A DNA stretch of 64,000 nt from Gymnodinialimonas ceratoperidinii (GCF_019297855.1 NZ_CP079194.1:1599501-1663500), one strand, 5' to 3'. Shown: positions 27,434-36,547, counted from the first letter of the stretch. Numbers and translations: made by a program. The notes: generated by a model not told the origin, from the sequence alone.

Positions 27434-29641
27434 CTACTGAAGATTCGCCTTAACTTCACTGTACAAAGCCAACAGCTCTCCCATGCCCATGTCCAAGATT
27501 GGCTCGTACATAAAAGCGTTGATGTGAATGTTTGCAGGAGTGATCAAGTTGACCCGGCGGAGCAGCCCAATTTCCTGGGTCTGGTTGTTGAATTGCTCTT
27601 TGAAGGTCTGGAACAAGTCTCCAGTCTGCTTCTGGGCCACATCATACTCCGGCTCGTTGCTGCGGATTTTAGCAATCATGTAGCGCTCAGCCCAAAGCCT
27701 GATCGCTATCGAGAGAACAATCTTTTGCTCTAGATTCACGCCGTCGCTGACATTCTCGCAAGCGTCGGCGGTAGCGAAGACATGGTCGAGAATTCGTTGA
27801 TCTGGCTCGACTTCAGGGAAACCGCAGTTTGGCAGATTTCGTTCAAACACGGCCTTGTAGTCGCCAACAGTAAGGGCGTCCGTTTCGTCCTTGAAATGCA
27901 GCATCCGGGTGAGTTGCAGGTAGTCTTCGTTGTCGTTTCCTTCGGCATCTTTGCCACCCAAGGTGTACTCGATTACGTTCCGCAAAAAAGGGACATAGGC
28001 GATCAAGACAGATGGCTCGGTTAACCGATTTTGCCATTTATGAAACGGGCTTTGAATGTCCGATTGCTTGAAAGGCTCTAGCTTGATCCCGGCTTCTGAA
28101 CGGAACGCCAACCTGCACTGATGGGCCGGGCAGATTTTTCTGCTTGAGATCGTTCGCAAGAAATCGAAATTGTGCGTCAGGATGATCGCTAGGAAGTTAT
28201 TGCCCTCTACCTTGGTTACGTCTTCCAGGAAGTCGATGATAGCGAACTTGTTTTTGTAGTCGAACGAGTCCGAAATATCATCGAATATGAAAAGGGTCTT
28301 CCTGCGTTCTTTCCACCGGACGAAGACCTCGTACATGATGTCCAAGATGTACAGCGCTCGGCTCTCTCCGGTGCTCAAAGCGCGAAGCAACTCCTGCTTT
28401 TCGGAGGGAGCATATCTTCGTTCGTCGCCAGCATCTCGAACAATAAAGCCGACAGAAGGAGCAATGCCCTTCAGGATTGCGTCGGCCTTGTTTTCAACGA
28501 AGAGTTCAAATGGAAGGTATAAGAAGCGTCGATTGAAATCCGCAACGACTTCGTCCCAATCGCCTCTGCTGCCTTCTGCCTCTGAGATAATTTCGGCCAG
28601 TGCTTGCTGCCCGGTCCGGTACTCCGAAACCAGCGCTTTGTATTCGTCGTTTGCTGCCAAAAGGTATTGTATCCACAACTTCCGTTTTAGACTTTCCGGA
28701 TCATCAAGCATTGGCAAGAGATGCTTGTTTTCGGTGATGTAATCCCGAAATGCCTGTAACTCCTTATTCTTAAGCTTGGCATTAAAGGCATCAAATCTCT
28801 TCGCCACCTCTTCATCGCTGAGTATTCGAAGTTTTTCTTCTTCGATGCGCTCCTTGAGGGATTGATCCGATGAGACCTCCTCCAACGCATCAGACTTTTC
28901 ATCAGCGAGACTGATTTTGTGTCCGGCGCTGAAGAAGTTATTCGCCTCAAGCTGTTGCTGGACCTGTTTTACATTGTGGTACTGAAAGTTCCTGCGAAGA
29001 ATAGGGGATTGATCGGTGATCTCGTCATACGTCTGCGCAAAATCCTCAACAGATGCCGCGACATCTTCCGCCGCTAGAAACTGCTGTACCTTCGGATCAA
29101 ACAGGGTTTTGAAGTTTGCGTCGGAAAGGTCGGACAGTTCCGTTTCGCTTAGCTCATCCTCGATGCCAACTAGCGCGTCGTAGTAGCTCGAGCCAAACAG
29201 GCTTTCAATAATCAGTTCCATGCTCTCCCGCGACTTTTCACCAAACCCAGCCTGCCGTTTCAGAGCTTTGTCCAAGGTCTTTTTGGCTTCACCGATAGAA
29301 CGATGAATTTCCTCGTACCTCTTTCTAAGCTCGGCGTTCGCAAGAAGTGTGGAGATCTGATCGGAAGAGAAATTGTCATCGTAAGACCTTACAACGAAGA
29401 TTTCTTCCTTCTTTATCGCCTCGTCATTTAGTGTGACATCAATGATGGGCGCTCGATCAGGAAAGTGAAGGTCCTTTGGTGTCTTCCCGGACGAAAGGTC
29501 CATCATCGTCTTTGCGAACGACGTTTTCATAACGCCATTTGGTGCATAAATGGCGTAGCCTTTGTGTTTGAACTCTAGCTCGACCTCTAGTTTTCCTATT
29601 CCGTAACAATGCCTTAGATTCAGTTTGAGCTTGTCAGCCAC
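27434..29641 (-). CDS. ABC-type/SMC-like ATPase with PrrC-like C-terminal pattern
   Basis: A protein of 735 residues from the GTG at 29641, which has GGTGGAG seven bases ahead; an ATG at 29686 is open but poorly placed. P-loop YAPNGVMKTS is at 32-41 (Met instead of the usual Gly before Lys). A long charged helical middle spans 95-350. Signature LSTGE is at 422-426, Walker B LFIFDD at 450-455 and H-loop LTHNFDF at 488-494. This is the RloC/PrrC-type layout with half-domains split by a helical insert. Behind it Arg554, Glu558 and His582 form R-x3-E...H, the residue types of the PrrC anticodon nuclease. Last gene of a leftward operon; nuclease function is a guess. Confidence 0.75.
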   Translation of the reverse strand: MADKLKLNLRHCYGIGKLEVELEFKHKGYAIYAPNGVMKTSFAKTMMDLSSGKTPKDLHFPDRAPIIDVTLNDEAIKKEEIFVVRSYDDNFSSDQISTLLANAELRKRYEEIHRSIGEAKKTLDKALKRQAGFGEKSRESMELIIESLFGSSYYDALVGIEDELSETELSDLSDANFKTLFDPKVQQFLAAEDVAASVEDFAQTYDEITDQSPILRRNFQYHNVKQVQQQLEANNFFSAGHKISLADEKSDALEEVSSDQSLKERIEEEKLRILSDEEVAKRFDAFNAKLKNKELQAFRDYITENKHLLPMLDDPESLKRKLWIQYLLAANDEYKALVSEYRTGQQALAEIISEAEGSRGDWDEVVADFNRRFLYLPFELFVENKADAILKGIAPSVGFIVRDAGDERRYAPSEKQELLRALSTGESRALYILDIMYEVFVRWKERRKTLFIFDDISDSFDYKNKFAIIDFLEDVTKVEGNNFLAIILTHNFDFLRTISSRKICPAHQCRLAFRSEAGIKLEPFKQSDIQSPFHKWQNRLTEPSVLIAYVPFLRNVIEYTLGGKDAEGNDNEDYLQLTRMLHFKDETDALTVGDYKAVFERNLPNCGFPEVEPDQRILDHVFATADACENVSDGVNLEQKIVLSIAIRLWAERYMIAKIRSNEPEYDVAQKQTGDLFQTFKEQFNNQTQEIGLLRRVNLITPANIHINAFMYEPILDMGMGELLALYSEVKANLQ

Positions 29642-29778
29642 CTTATTCTCCACCAGATAGGTCTGCCTCTGCGATGAATATCGCATTTGAACCTGCCGTT
29701 CTATCCGTTGAGCTCGAATGGCGGCACAATTGCCGCTTTCCGCTAATGCTCAGCGAGCCAGCCTGCATGTTCGAGTTC

Positions 29779-30888
29779 TCAGGCCACCGGAAAGGCACCC
29801 TTCTTACGAGCGCGCTCAACCAGATCCGCATAGCGCTGCCCGATACCGACTTCGGAAAAGTGCCTGCACCAGGCGGCCAAGAAGTCTTTTTCGCGCTCAA
29901 CCTCTTTCTGTTTCGAGAGGATCACAGCAATCCTGTAAGAATAGTAGGGCGCGGGCGTCATGCCAGACCGTTCCCATCCATCCAGCCCCTCGTTAACGAT
30001 CTCAACCTGCTTCGCGAGATCGTTGTCGTATTGTTTGATGCCTCCGGGGTCCTCTAGTACTGAAGACGATCGGTCGGCCTCCAGTTCGGCCATCTTGCGC
30101 TGAATCGTAGCCTCGTCGTCCTCGATGAAATCGATCCTGTTCATTTTCTGTCTCGTAACCGCTTGCTTCACTGTGAGGGCAGGCATTGCATTCATCCGCT
30201 CTATCAAGGCATCGAGCTTTTGGAGGGCATTTTCATCCACTTTGGTGAAGGGCTTCGGCGGCGCAGTTTCTAGTCCCACCTCTCGCCGCTGCTTGGCCGG
30301 TGGCCAAAGACCTGCGCAGTTTAGTATGACGTCGACCTCTCCGATACGAGACTTCTTCAATTCCACGGCAATTGGCATCCCGTCTGGAAAGCCGGCGACC
30401 TTAGCTGCCACATTGGCGGGCACATAGCCCAAGAAAACCCGTGATGTTGGCGCTTGGTGCGACCCAAGGATCCCGACCACCTGCATAGCGTTTTTGTCAT
30501 GCTCGTTGTCAGGCTCGGGATTGAGCAATGCACCGAAAGGTTCCCCTCGCGCGTCGGCGCGGGCTGCCAGCCGGAGAAACTCTCTTGCTTCCTCTGTCCG
30601 ATGGAAGAGACCTTTGACTTCGAACCACCCGCTCCCGATCTTCCACTGCACCCAGTCTCCAACAGGTGCATTGTCGCCAAACCTATGGACTTCCCAGCCG
30701 TGAACGGCTGGAGACCGCAATCCGCGCTGTTGCGAGCTTGAAAGACCCTTGGGTTTTGTCACCTTAATTGACGACAGGCTCTCATTGTGTTGCTTACGTG
30801 TTTGGTCCGACTTGCTTTGCTTCCGTGAGCAGACTGCGAGAATGAAAAAAGCGAGACCGCCAATAATCCACCAGAACGAAATACTCAC
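29779..30888 (-). CDS. Membrane-anchored HIRAN-domain protein
   Basis: A 369-residue protein. Residues 4-20 (SFWWIIGGLAFFILAVC) are a single membrane anchor followed by a basic stretch. Residues 85-185 resemble a HIRAN domain, with LNPEPDNEHDKNAMQVVG (122-139) and FLGYVPANVA (152-161) matching the EPdNphDpnAv...GYvP pattern. HIRAN domains of eukaryotic HLTF bind free 3' DNA ends. The rest is helical and charged with no domain I recognise. It lies 137 bp before the ATPase and 63 bp after the WYL regulator, so the three probably form one transcript. A membrane-bound DNA-end sensor is one possible role. Confidence 0.65.
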   Translation of the reverse strand: MSISFWWIIGGLAFFILAVCSRKQSKSDQTRKQHNESLSSIKVTKPKGLSSSQQRGLRSPAVHGWEVHRFGDNAPVGDWVQWKIGSGWFEVKGLFHRTEEAREFLRLAARADARGEPFGALLNPEPDNEHDKNAMQVVGILGSHQAPTSRVFLGYVPANVAAKVAGFPDGMPIAVELKKSRIGEVDVILNCAGLWPPAKQRREVGLETAPPKPFTKVDENALQKLDALIERMNAMPALTVKQAVTRQKMNRIDFIEDDEATIQRKMAELEADRSSSVLEDPGGIKQYDNDLAKQVEIVNEGLDGWERSGMTPAPYYSYRIAVILSKQKEVEREKDFLAAWCRHFSEVGIGQRYADLVERARKKGAFPVA

Positions 30889-30951
30889 AATCTTCCTCCG
30901 TTTGCGAAGTTTCTTACCGCTAAGCGATCACATCTACGGACATACAGGCCA

Positions 30952-31773
30952 TTATCCGTCCACCACTTCAATCCGTTCCAATTCAAGCCGAGAATTTTCC
31001 TGGTTCAGCCGCCATCTTCTAACGACATAGAACACAAGCGCCTTACGAGTTTCGATCGTAATGTGCGTCTTGTCTTTAAAGCCGTACTCCAGCCGGACGG
31101 CTCGCGCTTGTGCATCAGATAGATTTGAACGCGGACGTATCCACAGGCGCACCAAGCTGTTCCAGTCCGTGTCAAAAGGCAGGGGAGCAGGCCGCTCCCG
31201 CATTTTCATCTCAGTTTGTTTCGTTATTCGTATTGGGAGATAATCGCGGTATGCCTCGTGATTATAGCTCCAGGCGCGGAGATAAATTGCCTCTCCGTCA
31301 AAATGAAACTGAACTGGACTGATCCACTGCGGGTCGAATAGGCCGCTTGTCATCGACGTGTAAGTAATCTGGATGTCGCGTTCGCCCATCTTGGCGCGGT
31401 AGAGCTGCGCGACAACGGTGGAATCCATCACGCGAGTGGGAAGCGGGATGCTCGCGCCTAGCGATGTCGCCTTGCCATCAAGTAATTCGAAAACTTGTTC
31501 CGGGCCAGCCTCAGTCAATGCGCTGTGGTCGCCGGTCGAGAAATAGGCCTTTTCTGCGGCATCGTAGACTGGCGGCGTATTCGTCAGAGAAAGATAGGTT
31601 CGAAAGTCAACGGCAGCCTGTGCCATCGAGATATTGAAGCGTTCGATCAAGTCGCGGCGGTTCGCCTGACCTCTCCAAGTCAGACATTGGTCGAGGAAAA
31701 AAATTCGCTCACGTTGCGCGTGCTTGAGGGCTTTCAGGCTCATACGCCGAGTAATACTTGACTCCGCTCGCAT
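30952..31773 (-). CDS. BrxR/CapW-type WYL-domain transcriptional regulator
   Basis: A 273-residue protein starting at 31773 (an ATG at 31743 is an alternative). The N-terminal winged helix reads RIFFLDQCLTWRGQANRRDL followed by IERFNISMAQAAVDFRTY, characteristic of BrxR/CapW regulators. Next comes a WYL domain with the run WISPVQFHFDGEAIYLRAW and RDYLPIRI. A C-terminal WCX-like part follows from about residue 210. This family controls BREX and CBASS defence operons by binding palindromes. Here a 24-bp palindrome lies just upstream, between this gene and the divergent sbcD. It likely represses its own operon and perhaps sbcDC. Confidence 0.85.
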   Translation of the reverse strand: MRAESSITRRMSLKALKHAQRERIFFLDQCLTWRGQANRRDLIERFNISMAQAAVDFRTYLSLTNTPPVYDAAEKAYFSTGDHSALTEAGPEQVFELLDGKATSLGASIPLPTRVMDSTVVAQLYRAKMGERDIQITYTSMTSGLFDPQWISPVQFHFDGEAIYLRAWSYNHEAYRDYLPIRITKQTEMKMRERPAPLPFDTDWNSLVRLWIRPRSNLSDAQARAVRLEYGFKDKTHITIETRKALVFYVVRRWRLNQENSRLELERIEVVDG

Positions 31774-31781
31774 AGTCCATA

Positions 31782-31805
31782 CATTTACTATACGTATAGA
31801 AAATG
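31782..31805. promoter_or_regulatory. Near-perfect 24-bp palindrome between the WYL regulator and sbcD
   Basis: The perfect core CTATACGTATAG (31788-31799) is flanked by CATTTA on the left and AAAATG on the right; only one of the twelve base pairs fails to match. It fills most of the 42-bp gap between two divergent start codons. BrxR-type regulators bind such inverted repeats, so it is the expected operator for both sides. Confidence 0.8.
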
Positions 31806-31815
31806 GATTGATCTG

Positions 31816-32952
31816 ATGCGAATACTTCATACGGCAGATCTGCACTTGGGGCGGCAGTTCATGGGGTTGAACCTCGAGGAGGATCATGAGGTTATCCTGG
31901 GTCAGATCCTTGAAGCGCTTGTGGTCGAACGGGCCGATGTTCTTGTCATTGCGGGGGACGTTTTTGACCGTGCCTCGCCGCCCAATTCGTCGATCCGGCA
32001 GTTCAATCGTTTTCTCAAGCGCGTGGCGGAGGAGACCGATGCCGCTGTGGTGATGATCTCTGGAAATCACGATTCTGGCGACCGGATCGAGGCAATGTCT
32101 GTCTTTTCCACCGCGTCTCGTGTGCTGGTGCGCGGGATTGCCGACGCGGTAGAGGCGCCGCTGGTGCTGCGTGACGCGCAAGGCGAGATCGCCTTTTCCG
32201 CACTGCCCTTTTCCTATGAATACGCCGCACGCGAGGTGTTCGGGGATGAAAGCATTAACGCGCCAGCGGAAGTCGTGGCCGCTCAAATCGCTGCGGCGAG
32301 GAGGCAGGTGCCTGATGGGGCGCGTTGGGTCGTCGTGGCCCATGCTTTCGTCGCGGGGGGTGCGGTTGGCGAGACCGAGCGAGCCCTGACGCGAGTCGGG
32401 GGTATCGAAACTGTTCCCTCCGATGTCTTCGACGGGGCGGACTATGTTGCACTAGGACATTTGCACAAGCCGCAGGAAGTGGGCGCGAGCCATATTCGTT
32501 ACTCCGGCGCACCGCTCGCTTTCGGGTTCGACGAGGCAGGAAACGAAAAATCCATGACTGTCGTCGATCTGCTGGCTGAAGGGGCCGAGATCCGCACCGT
32601 ACCGTTCCGACCGATCCGGCAAGTGCGCTCGCTTACCGGGGAATTCTCGGAACTTCTGGAGGGAACGCCGTCTGACGATTTCATCCAGGCCATCCTGACG
32701 GATGAAAACCCTCTGATCGATCCGATGAAGCGGTTACGCGCGACCTATCCCAATGCTTGCCATCTGGCCTATGCCCGGCAGGAGCGCGCTGCGGAGACCA
32801 AGGCGCTCGGCAGCGGGCGGGCAGCGGTCACGCCGATCGAGATGATTGGCGACTTCGTGAAGGTTGTGCGCGGCCGGGAACCAAACGCCACCGAAGTCGC
32901 GATCGTCGCGGAAAAGCTCCACGCAGTAGCCTCCGGGGAGGAGCAGACATGA
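31816..32952 (+). CDS. sbcD: Exonuclease SbcCD subunit D (Mre11-like)
   Basis: A 378-residue Mre11/SbcD-type nuclease of the calcineurin-like phosphoesterase family. Metal-binding motifs are in order: DLHLGRQFMG (Asp and His), GDVFDRASP, SGNHDSGDR, VVAHAFVAGG, and GHLHKPQEV. With SbcC it forms an ATP-dependent double-strand nuclease that opens hairpins and blocked DNA ends. The start at 31816 fits the conserved MRILHTADLH. The stop overlaps the sbcC start. Its island location, next to a defence-type regulator, is unusual for a housekeeping repair gene. Confidence 0.95.
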   Translation: MRILHTADLHLGRQFMGLNLEEDHEVILGQILEALVVERADVLVIAGDVFDRASPPNSSIRQFNRFLKRVAEETDAAVVMISGNHDSGDRIEAMSVFSTASRVLVRGIADAVEAPLVLRDAQGEIAFSALPFSYEYAAREVFGDESINAPAEVVAAQIAAARRQVPDGARWVVVAHAFVAGGAVGETERALTRVGGIETVPSDVFDGADYVALGHLHKPQEVGASHIRYSGAPLAFGFDEAGNEKSMTVVDLLAEGAEIRTVPFRPIRQVRSLTGEFSELLEGTPSDDFIQAILTDENPLIDPMKRLRATYPNACHLAYARQERAAETKALGSGRAAVTPIEMIGDFVKVVRGREPNATEVAIVAEKLHAVASGEEQT

Positions 32953-35900
32953 AACCCATTCGCCTATCGCTTCAAGCCTTCGGGCCATTTGCGACAACCG
33001 AGGTAGTCGATTTCCGGTCCGCGCTCGAGACGGGTCTGTTTGGAATCTATGGTCAGACCGGCGCGGGAAAGTCGACGCTGTTTTCGGCGATGTCCTTCGC
33101 GCTATTCGGGGCGCCGACCAAGACTGATCAGGAACCACGTTCACTACGCTCGGATCACGCCGCGTCGGATCTACCTACCGAAGTCGAATTTGTCTTTGAG
33201 CTGGGCGCCAAGACCTACCTGATCCGTCGTCGTCCGGCGCAGGAACGTCCGAAGGCACGCGGTGAAGGGACCACTGAGGACGCGGCGGAAGCCTCGTTAT
33301 TCGACGTCACGGGGATTCCGGTGGAAACTCTTGGTCCGGGTCAGTCTGGCCGTGTCATTGCGGAAAAGAAGGTATCGCTAGTGGGGCAGCAGGTCGAGGC
33401 GCTGCTTGGCTACGGGGCAGATCAGTTTCGACAGATCGTGCTCTTACCGCAAGGCAAGTTCGAGACGTTCCTAGCCGCAAAAACGGATGCGCGGGTCGAG
33501 ATATTACGTGATCTCTTCGACGTGAAGATCTATCGCGATCTCGCCGCACGGCTGAAGGAAGAAGCTTCAGGGGCGGAACGAGCGTTGCGCGACCAGCGCG
33601 CGCTCTACGTGGCTAGACTCGAAGAACGCGGCTTCGAGAGCGCCGAAGCACTGGAACTAGGGATTGCCGCAGCCGAGGCCAAAGTCGAAGAAAAGCAGGG
33701 CATTCAGCAGGGCGCGGAGATGGCTAACGAAGCCGCTCGCAAAGCTCTGACCGAAGGCGAGCAGATCGAAAAGGCTTTTTCTGCCGTCGATACGGCACAG
33801 CAGGCACTCGACGATCTCGAAGCGAAAACGGGTGAGGTCGATGCTCTGGCCAGTCGAGTTGAGACAGTCAAGAATGCGGTGCAGGCCCGTGATCTTGAAT
33901 TGGCTTGGCACGATGCGGAGCAAGAGAGCCGGATAGCGGTGAATGCCGTGACAAAGGCTGAAGGGGAGCTCAGCACCGCTACTGGGGCGAAGGAGGAAGC
34001 GGCGCAAAAACTGGTCGAGGTGCAGTCGGGCGAGGAGCGACGGCAGCAGGTTCAGGCCGACCTGACAAAGCTGGAGGCGATCGAGAACCAGGTCAGGCAG
34101 GCAGCGGAGCTACAGAAAGCGTTTGATGAGGCTGCCAAGGACGAAGCCTCCGCGAAGAAGGCGCTGACCGAGGCCGAAGCGGCACGCGAAAGGCTCCAAT
34201 CTCAGCGCGACGCGACCGATCTGGCGCTTGAACAGGCGCGAAAGGCCGAGGCGGAGCGACGCAAGCTAACTGGTCAACTGGACGAGGTCAACCGGGAACG
34301 GGTCATGGCAGAGGCGCATGCAAAGGCGCAAGGAGCTGTCGCGGATGCGGAACGAAAGGTCGAAGCGGCATCGAGCGAGCTGGCGACTAAGACTGTTGCG
34401 GCACAGGCTGCCGAGGCGACCCTGACAGATGCAGAAGAACGGCTTTCGCGCACGCAGGCGATCATTCTGGCCGAAAAGTTGACCGAAGGAGCTCCCTGCC
34501 CTGTCTGTGGTTCCCACGATCATCCTGGGCCGGCTCATGGCGCGCCCGAACAATCTGGTTTGACCGAAGCGTTTCGCGACGCGCAGGCTGAGGCGAGAGC
34601 TGCAGCCGAGGCCCGCGTTCGGGCGGAAACTGAACTCGGCAATTGCCGAGCGTGGCTGGATGAAAAGAAGCGGGCGCTGGACGAACAGGAACAGACTGAG
34701 CGTACGATGGCGGAACTCGACGCTGAAATCACTCGGTTGGAAGGAACTATCGCCACGCTTGGAGAAGCCGTCGATCTTGACGCGATGTCGGAGCATTTGG
34801 CCGATCTCAAACGGAAAGTGACCAAGGCCGAAGCTGCCGAGGCTACGGCGCGCACTGCGGCAGGACAGGCTGAGACCGCTCTTGCTGGCGCGCGCGCCAA
34901 GCGCGATACAGTGGTCGAGGCCCTGCCGGAAGGTCTGCGCACGCCCGAGGCGGTTTTCGCACGGCGGCAGGCTTTGCAAAGCGAGCACAGGCAACTCTCC
35001 GAGGCGCTGGAACTGGCGACGCAGATGGACCGAGCGGCCAGCGAAGCCCTTACCCGTGCGCAAGAGCAACTTGAAGCAGCGAAGCGGGCGCGCGACGTGC
35101 AGGAGCAGCGCGTGGAAAAGGCGCTAGGGGATTTTGGCGCTCGGCTGGCCGATGTCGGGCTGGACAGAGCAGGATATGAGGCTTGCAAAGCGCATTTCCC
35201 GACCCTCGAAAGCGACCGAAAGACGGTGTCCGATCATCGTGAGAGCCTGATCGCAGCGCGCACGACATGGCAGAACGCTACGGCTGCTTGCGTGGATCGC
35301 GAGCGCCCGGACCTCGCCCCGCTTCAGCTGGCACTCGACAACGCTACCCAGGAATTGAACGCCGCCAACGATGGGCTCTCTTCGTCCAGGACAGATGTAT
35401 CGTCCCTGACCAACTTCAAGAAGTCTCTGGCCGAAGCCTTGGCCGAAACTGAGCGGCTTGAATATGAAACCGGTCCGCTTCGGGGACTGGCCGATTTGGC
35501 CAATGGCAAGAACGATTTCAAGATGACGCTCGAGACCTTCGCGATTGGCGCCATGTTCGACCAGGTGCTCGAGGCGGCGAATATGAGGCTCGACCCTATG
35601 ACACGCGGGCGCTACCGGCTTGCACGCGGGCTCGAGGCATCGGGAGGGCGTGGCAAGCGCGGGCTCGAAATCGAGGTCTTTGACATCAACACCGGAAAGA
35701 CGCGTCCAACGGCCACCCTGTCTGGTGGTGAAACATTCATCGCGGCACTGGCCCTGGCGCTTGGGCTCGCCGATGTGGTCGAGAGCCTGTCTGGCAAAAT
35801 CCGGATGGATACAATCTTCATCGACGAAGGCTTCGGTAGCCTCGACACCGAGAATGGGGCGGGCACGCTGGACCAAGTGATCCAGGTTCTTGCTGCGTTG

Positions 35901-36029
35901 ACGGAGGGCAGTCGGGCTGTGGGTCTGATCTCGCATGTCGGGCTGGTGCAGGAGGCCATACCACAAGGCTTCTACGTACGTTCGAACCCAAGCGGCAGTC
36001 GGGTCGAGGAAAGAAGAGGTCTGGGATGA
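32949..36029 (+). CDS. sbcC: Exonuclease SbcCD subunit C (Rad50-like)
   Basis: A 1026-residue SMC-type ATPase starting at the ATG at 32949 that overlaps the sbcD stop as ATGA. Walker A is GIYGQTGAGKSTLFSAM, near residue 32. Long coiled-coil arms run from roughly 200 to 850. The zinc hook CPVCGSHDHPG is at about residues 517-527. The C-terminal lobe has the signature TLSGGETF, Walker B TIFIDEGFGSLD and an H-loop ISHV. With SbcD it clips DNA ends, hairpins and protein-blocked breaks. Size and motifs are complete, so it should be active. Confidence 0.95.
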   Translation: MKPIRLSLQAFGPFATTEVVDFRSALETGLFGIYGQTGAGKSTLFSAMSFALFGAPTKTDQEPRSLRSDHAASDLPTEVEFVFELGAKTYLIRRRPAQERPKARGEGTTEDAAEASLFDVTGIPVETLGPGQSGRVIAEKKVSLVGQQVEALLGYGADQFRQIVLLPQGKFETFLAAKTDARVEILRDLFDVKIYRDLAARLKEEASGAERALRDQRALYVARLEERGFESAEALELGIAAAEAKVEEKQGIQQGAEMANEAARKALTEGEQIEKAFSAVDTAQQALDDLEAKTGEVDALASRVETVKNAVQARDLELAWHDAEQESRIAVNAVTKAEGELSTATGAKEEAAQKLVEVQSGEERRQQVQADLTKLEAIENQVRQAAELQKAFDEAAKDEASAKKALTEAEAARERLQSQRDATDLALEQARKAEAERRKLTGQLDEVNRERVMAEAHAKAQGAVADAERKVEAASSELATKTVAAQAAEATLTDAEERLSRTQAIILAEKLTEGAPCPVCGSHDHPGPAHGAPEQSGLTEAFRDAQAEARAAAEARVRAETELGNCRAWLDEKKRALDEQEQTERTMAELDAEITRLEGTIATLGEAVDLDAMSEHLADLKRKVTKAEAAEATARTAAGQAETALAGARAKRDTVVEALPEGLRTPEAVFARRQALQSEHRQLSEALELATQMDRAASEALTRAQEQLEAAKRARDVQEQRVEKALGDFGARLADVGLDRAGYEACKAHFPTLESDRKTVSDHRESLIAARTTWQNATAACVDRERPDLAPLQLALDNATQELNAANDGLSSSRTDVSSLTNFKKSLAEALAETERLEYETGPLRGLADLANGKNDFKMTLETFAIGAMFDQVLEAANMRLDPMTRGRYRLARGLEASGGRGKRGLEIEVFDINTGKTRPTATLSGGETFIAALALALGLADVVESLSGKIRMDTIFIDEGFGSLDTENGAGTLDQVIQVLAALTEGSRAVGLISHVGLVQEAIPQGFYVRSNPSGSRVEERRGLG

Positions 36030-36328
36030 CGGAGCGGTGGTATTATCGGAAAGCCCACACCCGCCGACTATCAGCGGGGCGAACTGTCTTTGTCCGCGGT
36101 GGCTGGGCTCTTCTGGGCGATCGTGGAAGTGGAAAGGGCGCATCCTTCAGGCGAACTTGTCCTATATGCGGTGCACTGATCGTAAGCGTTGGCATGCCTA
36201 AAGGAGGCTGGGTTCATTTCGAGGGCGGTGAAGGCCTGACGCGCATTAAGCACCCCTGCCTGCATCTCGGTGAAGGCTTGAGTAGGCGACGCGACGAGGA
36301 CACTCCAGATCTTTTCGGTTTGCCGTGA
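36026..36328 (+). CDS. Small hypothetical third gene of the sbcDC operon
   Basis: A 100-residue protein whose start overlaps the sbcC stop as ATGA, so it is translated with it. The N-terminus is basic and aromatic (TERWYYRKAHTRRLSAGRTV). A single CPICG with later CLH could form a metal site, and PDLFGLP ends it. I know no family for it. Because it is coupled to SbcCD it may modulate the nuclease or mark its targets. It could also be a remnant, but the overlapping start speaks for a real gene. Confidence 0.65.
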   Translation: MTERWYYRKAHTRRLSAGRTVFVRGGWALLGDRGSGKGASFRRTCPICGALIVSVGMPKGGWVHFEGGEGLTRIKHPCLHLGEGLSRRRDEDTPDLFGLP

Positions 36329-36511
36329 ATAGCTCGTGAGGCTTTTAGAATATTGGCCTGCTTCCCGAAGGAGCCTGCTTCTGCGACTCAGTTGTGCTTA
36401 CAATGCTAATGAGCTTTGGCTCTGCATTTCAGAATTCGGTCTCTTGTTCCCATGCTCCGCGCGGCTCCTCAGTTGAATGACAGCTTTTGCTATTGGTTTG
36501 AAGTTATTTGC

Positions 36512-36547
36512 ACACGCAGCGAATGTCTGCTTGCCGCCCTTAGTGTC
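36512..36547 (-). repeat. Degenerate extragenic repeat, copy A
   Basis: On the minus strand this 36-base stretch runs from GACACTAAGGGCGG to CATTCGCTGCGTGT. It matches 52370-52405 at about 27 of 36 positions. It lies in the 259-bp gene-free gap between the sbcDC operon and the serine recombinase gene. Confidence 0.5.

Noticed and set aside
31774..32343. N-terminal extension of the WYL regulator frame to 32343.
   Set aside because: The extra part lies wholly within sbcD on the other strand and has no regulator motif; the natural start is at 31773 or 31743.
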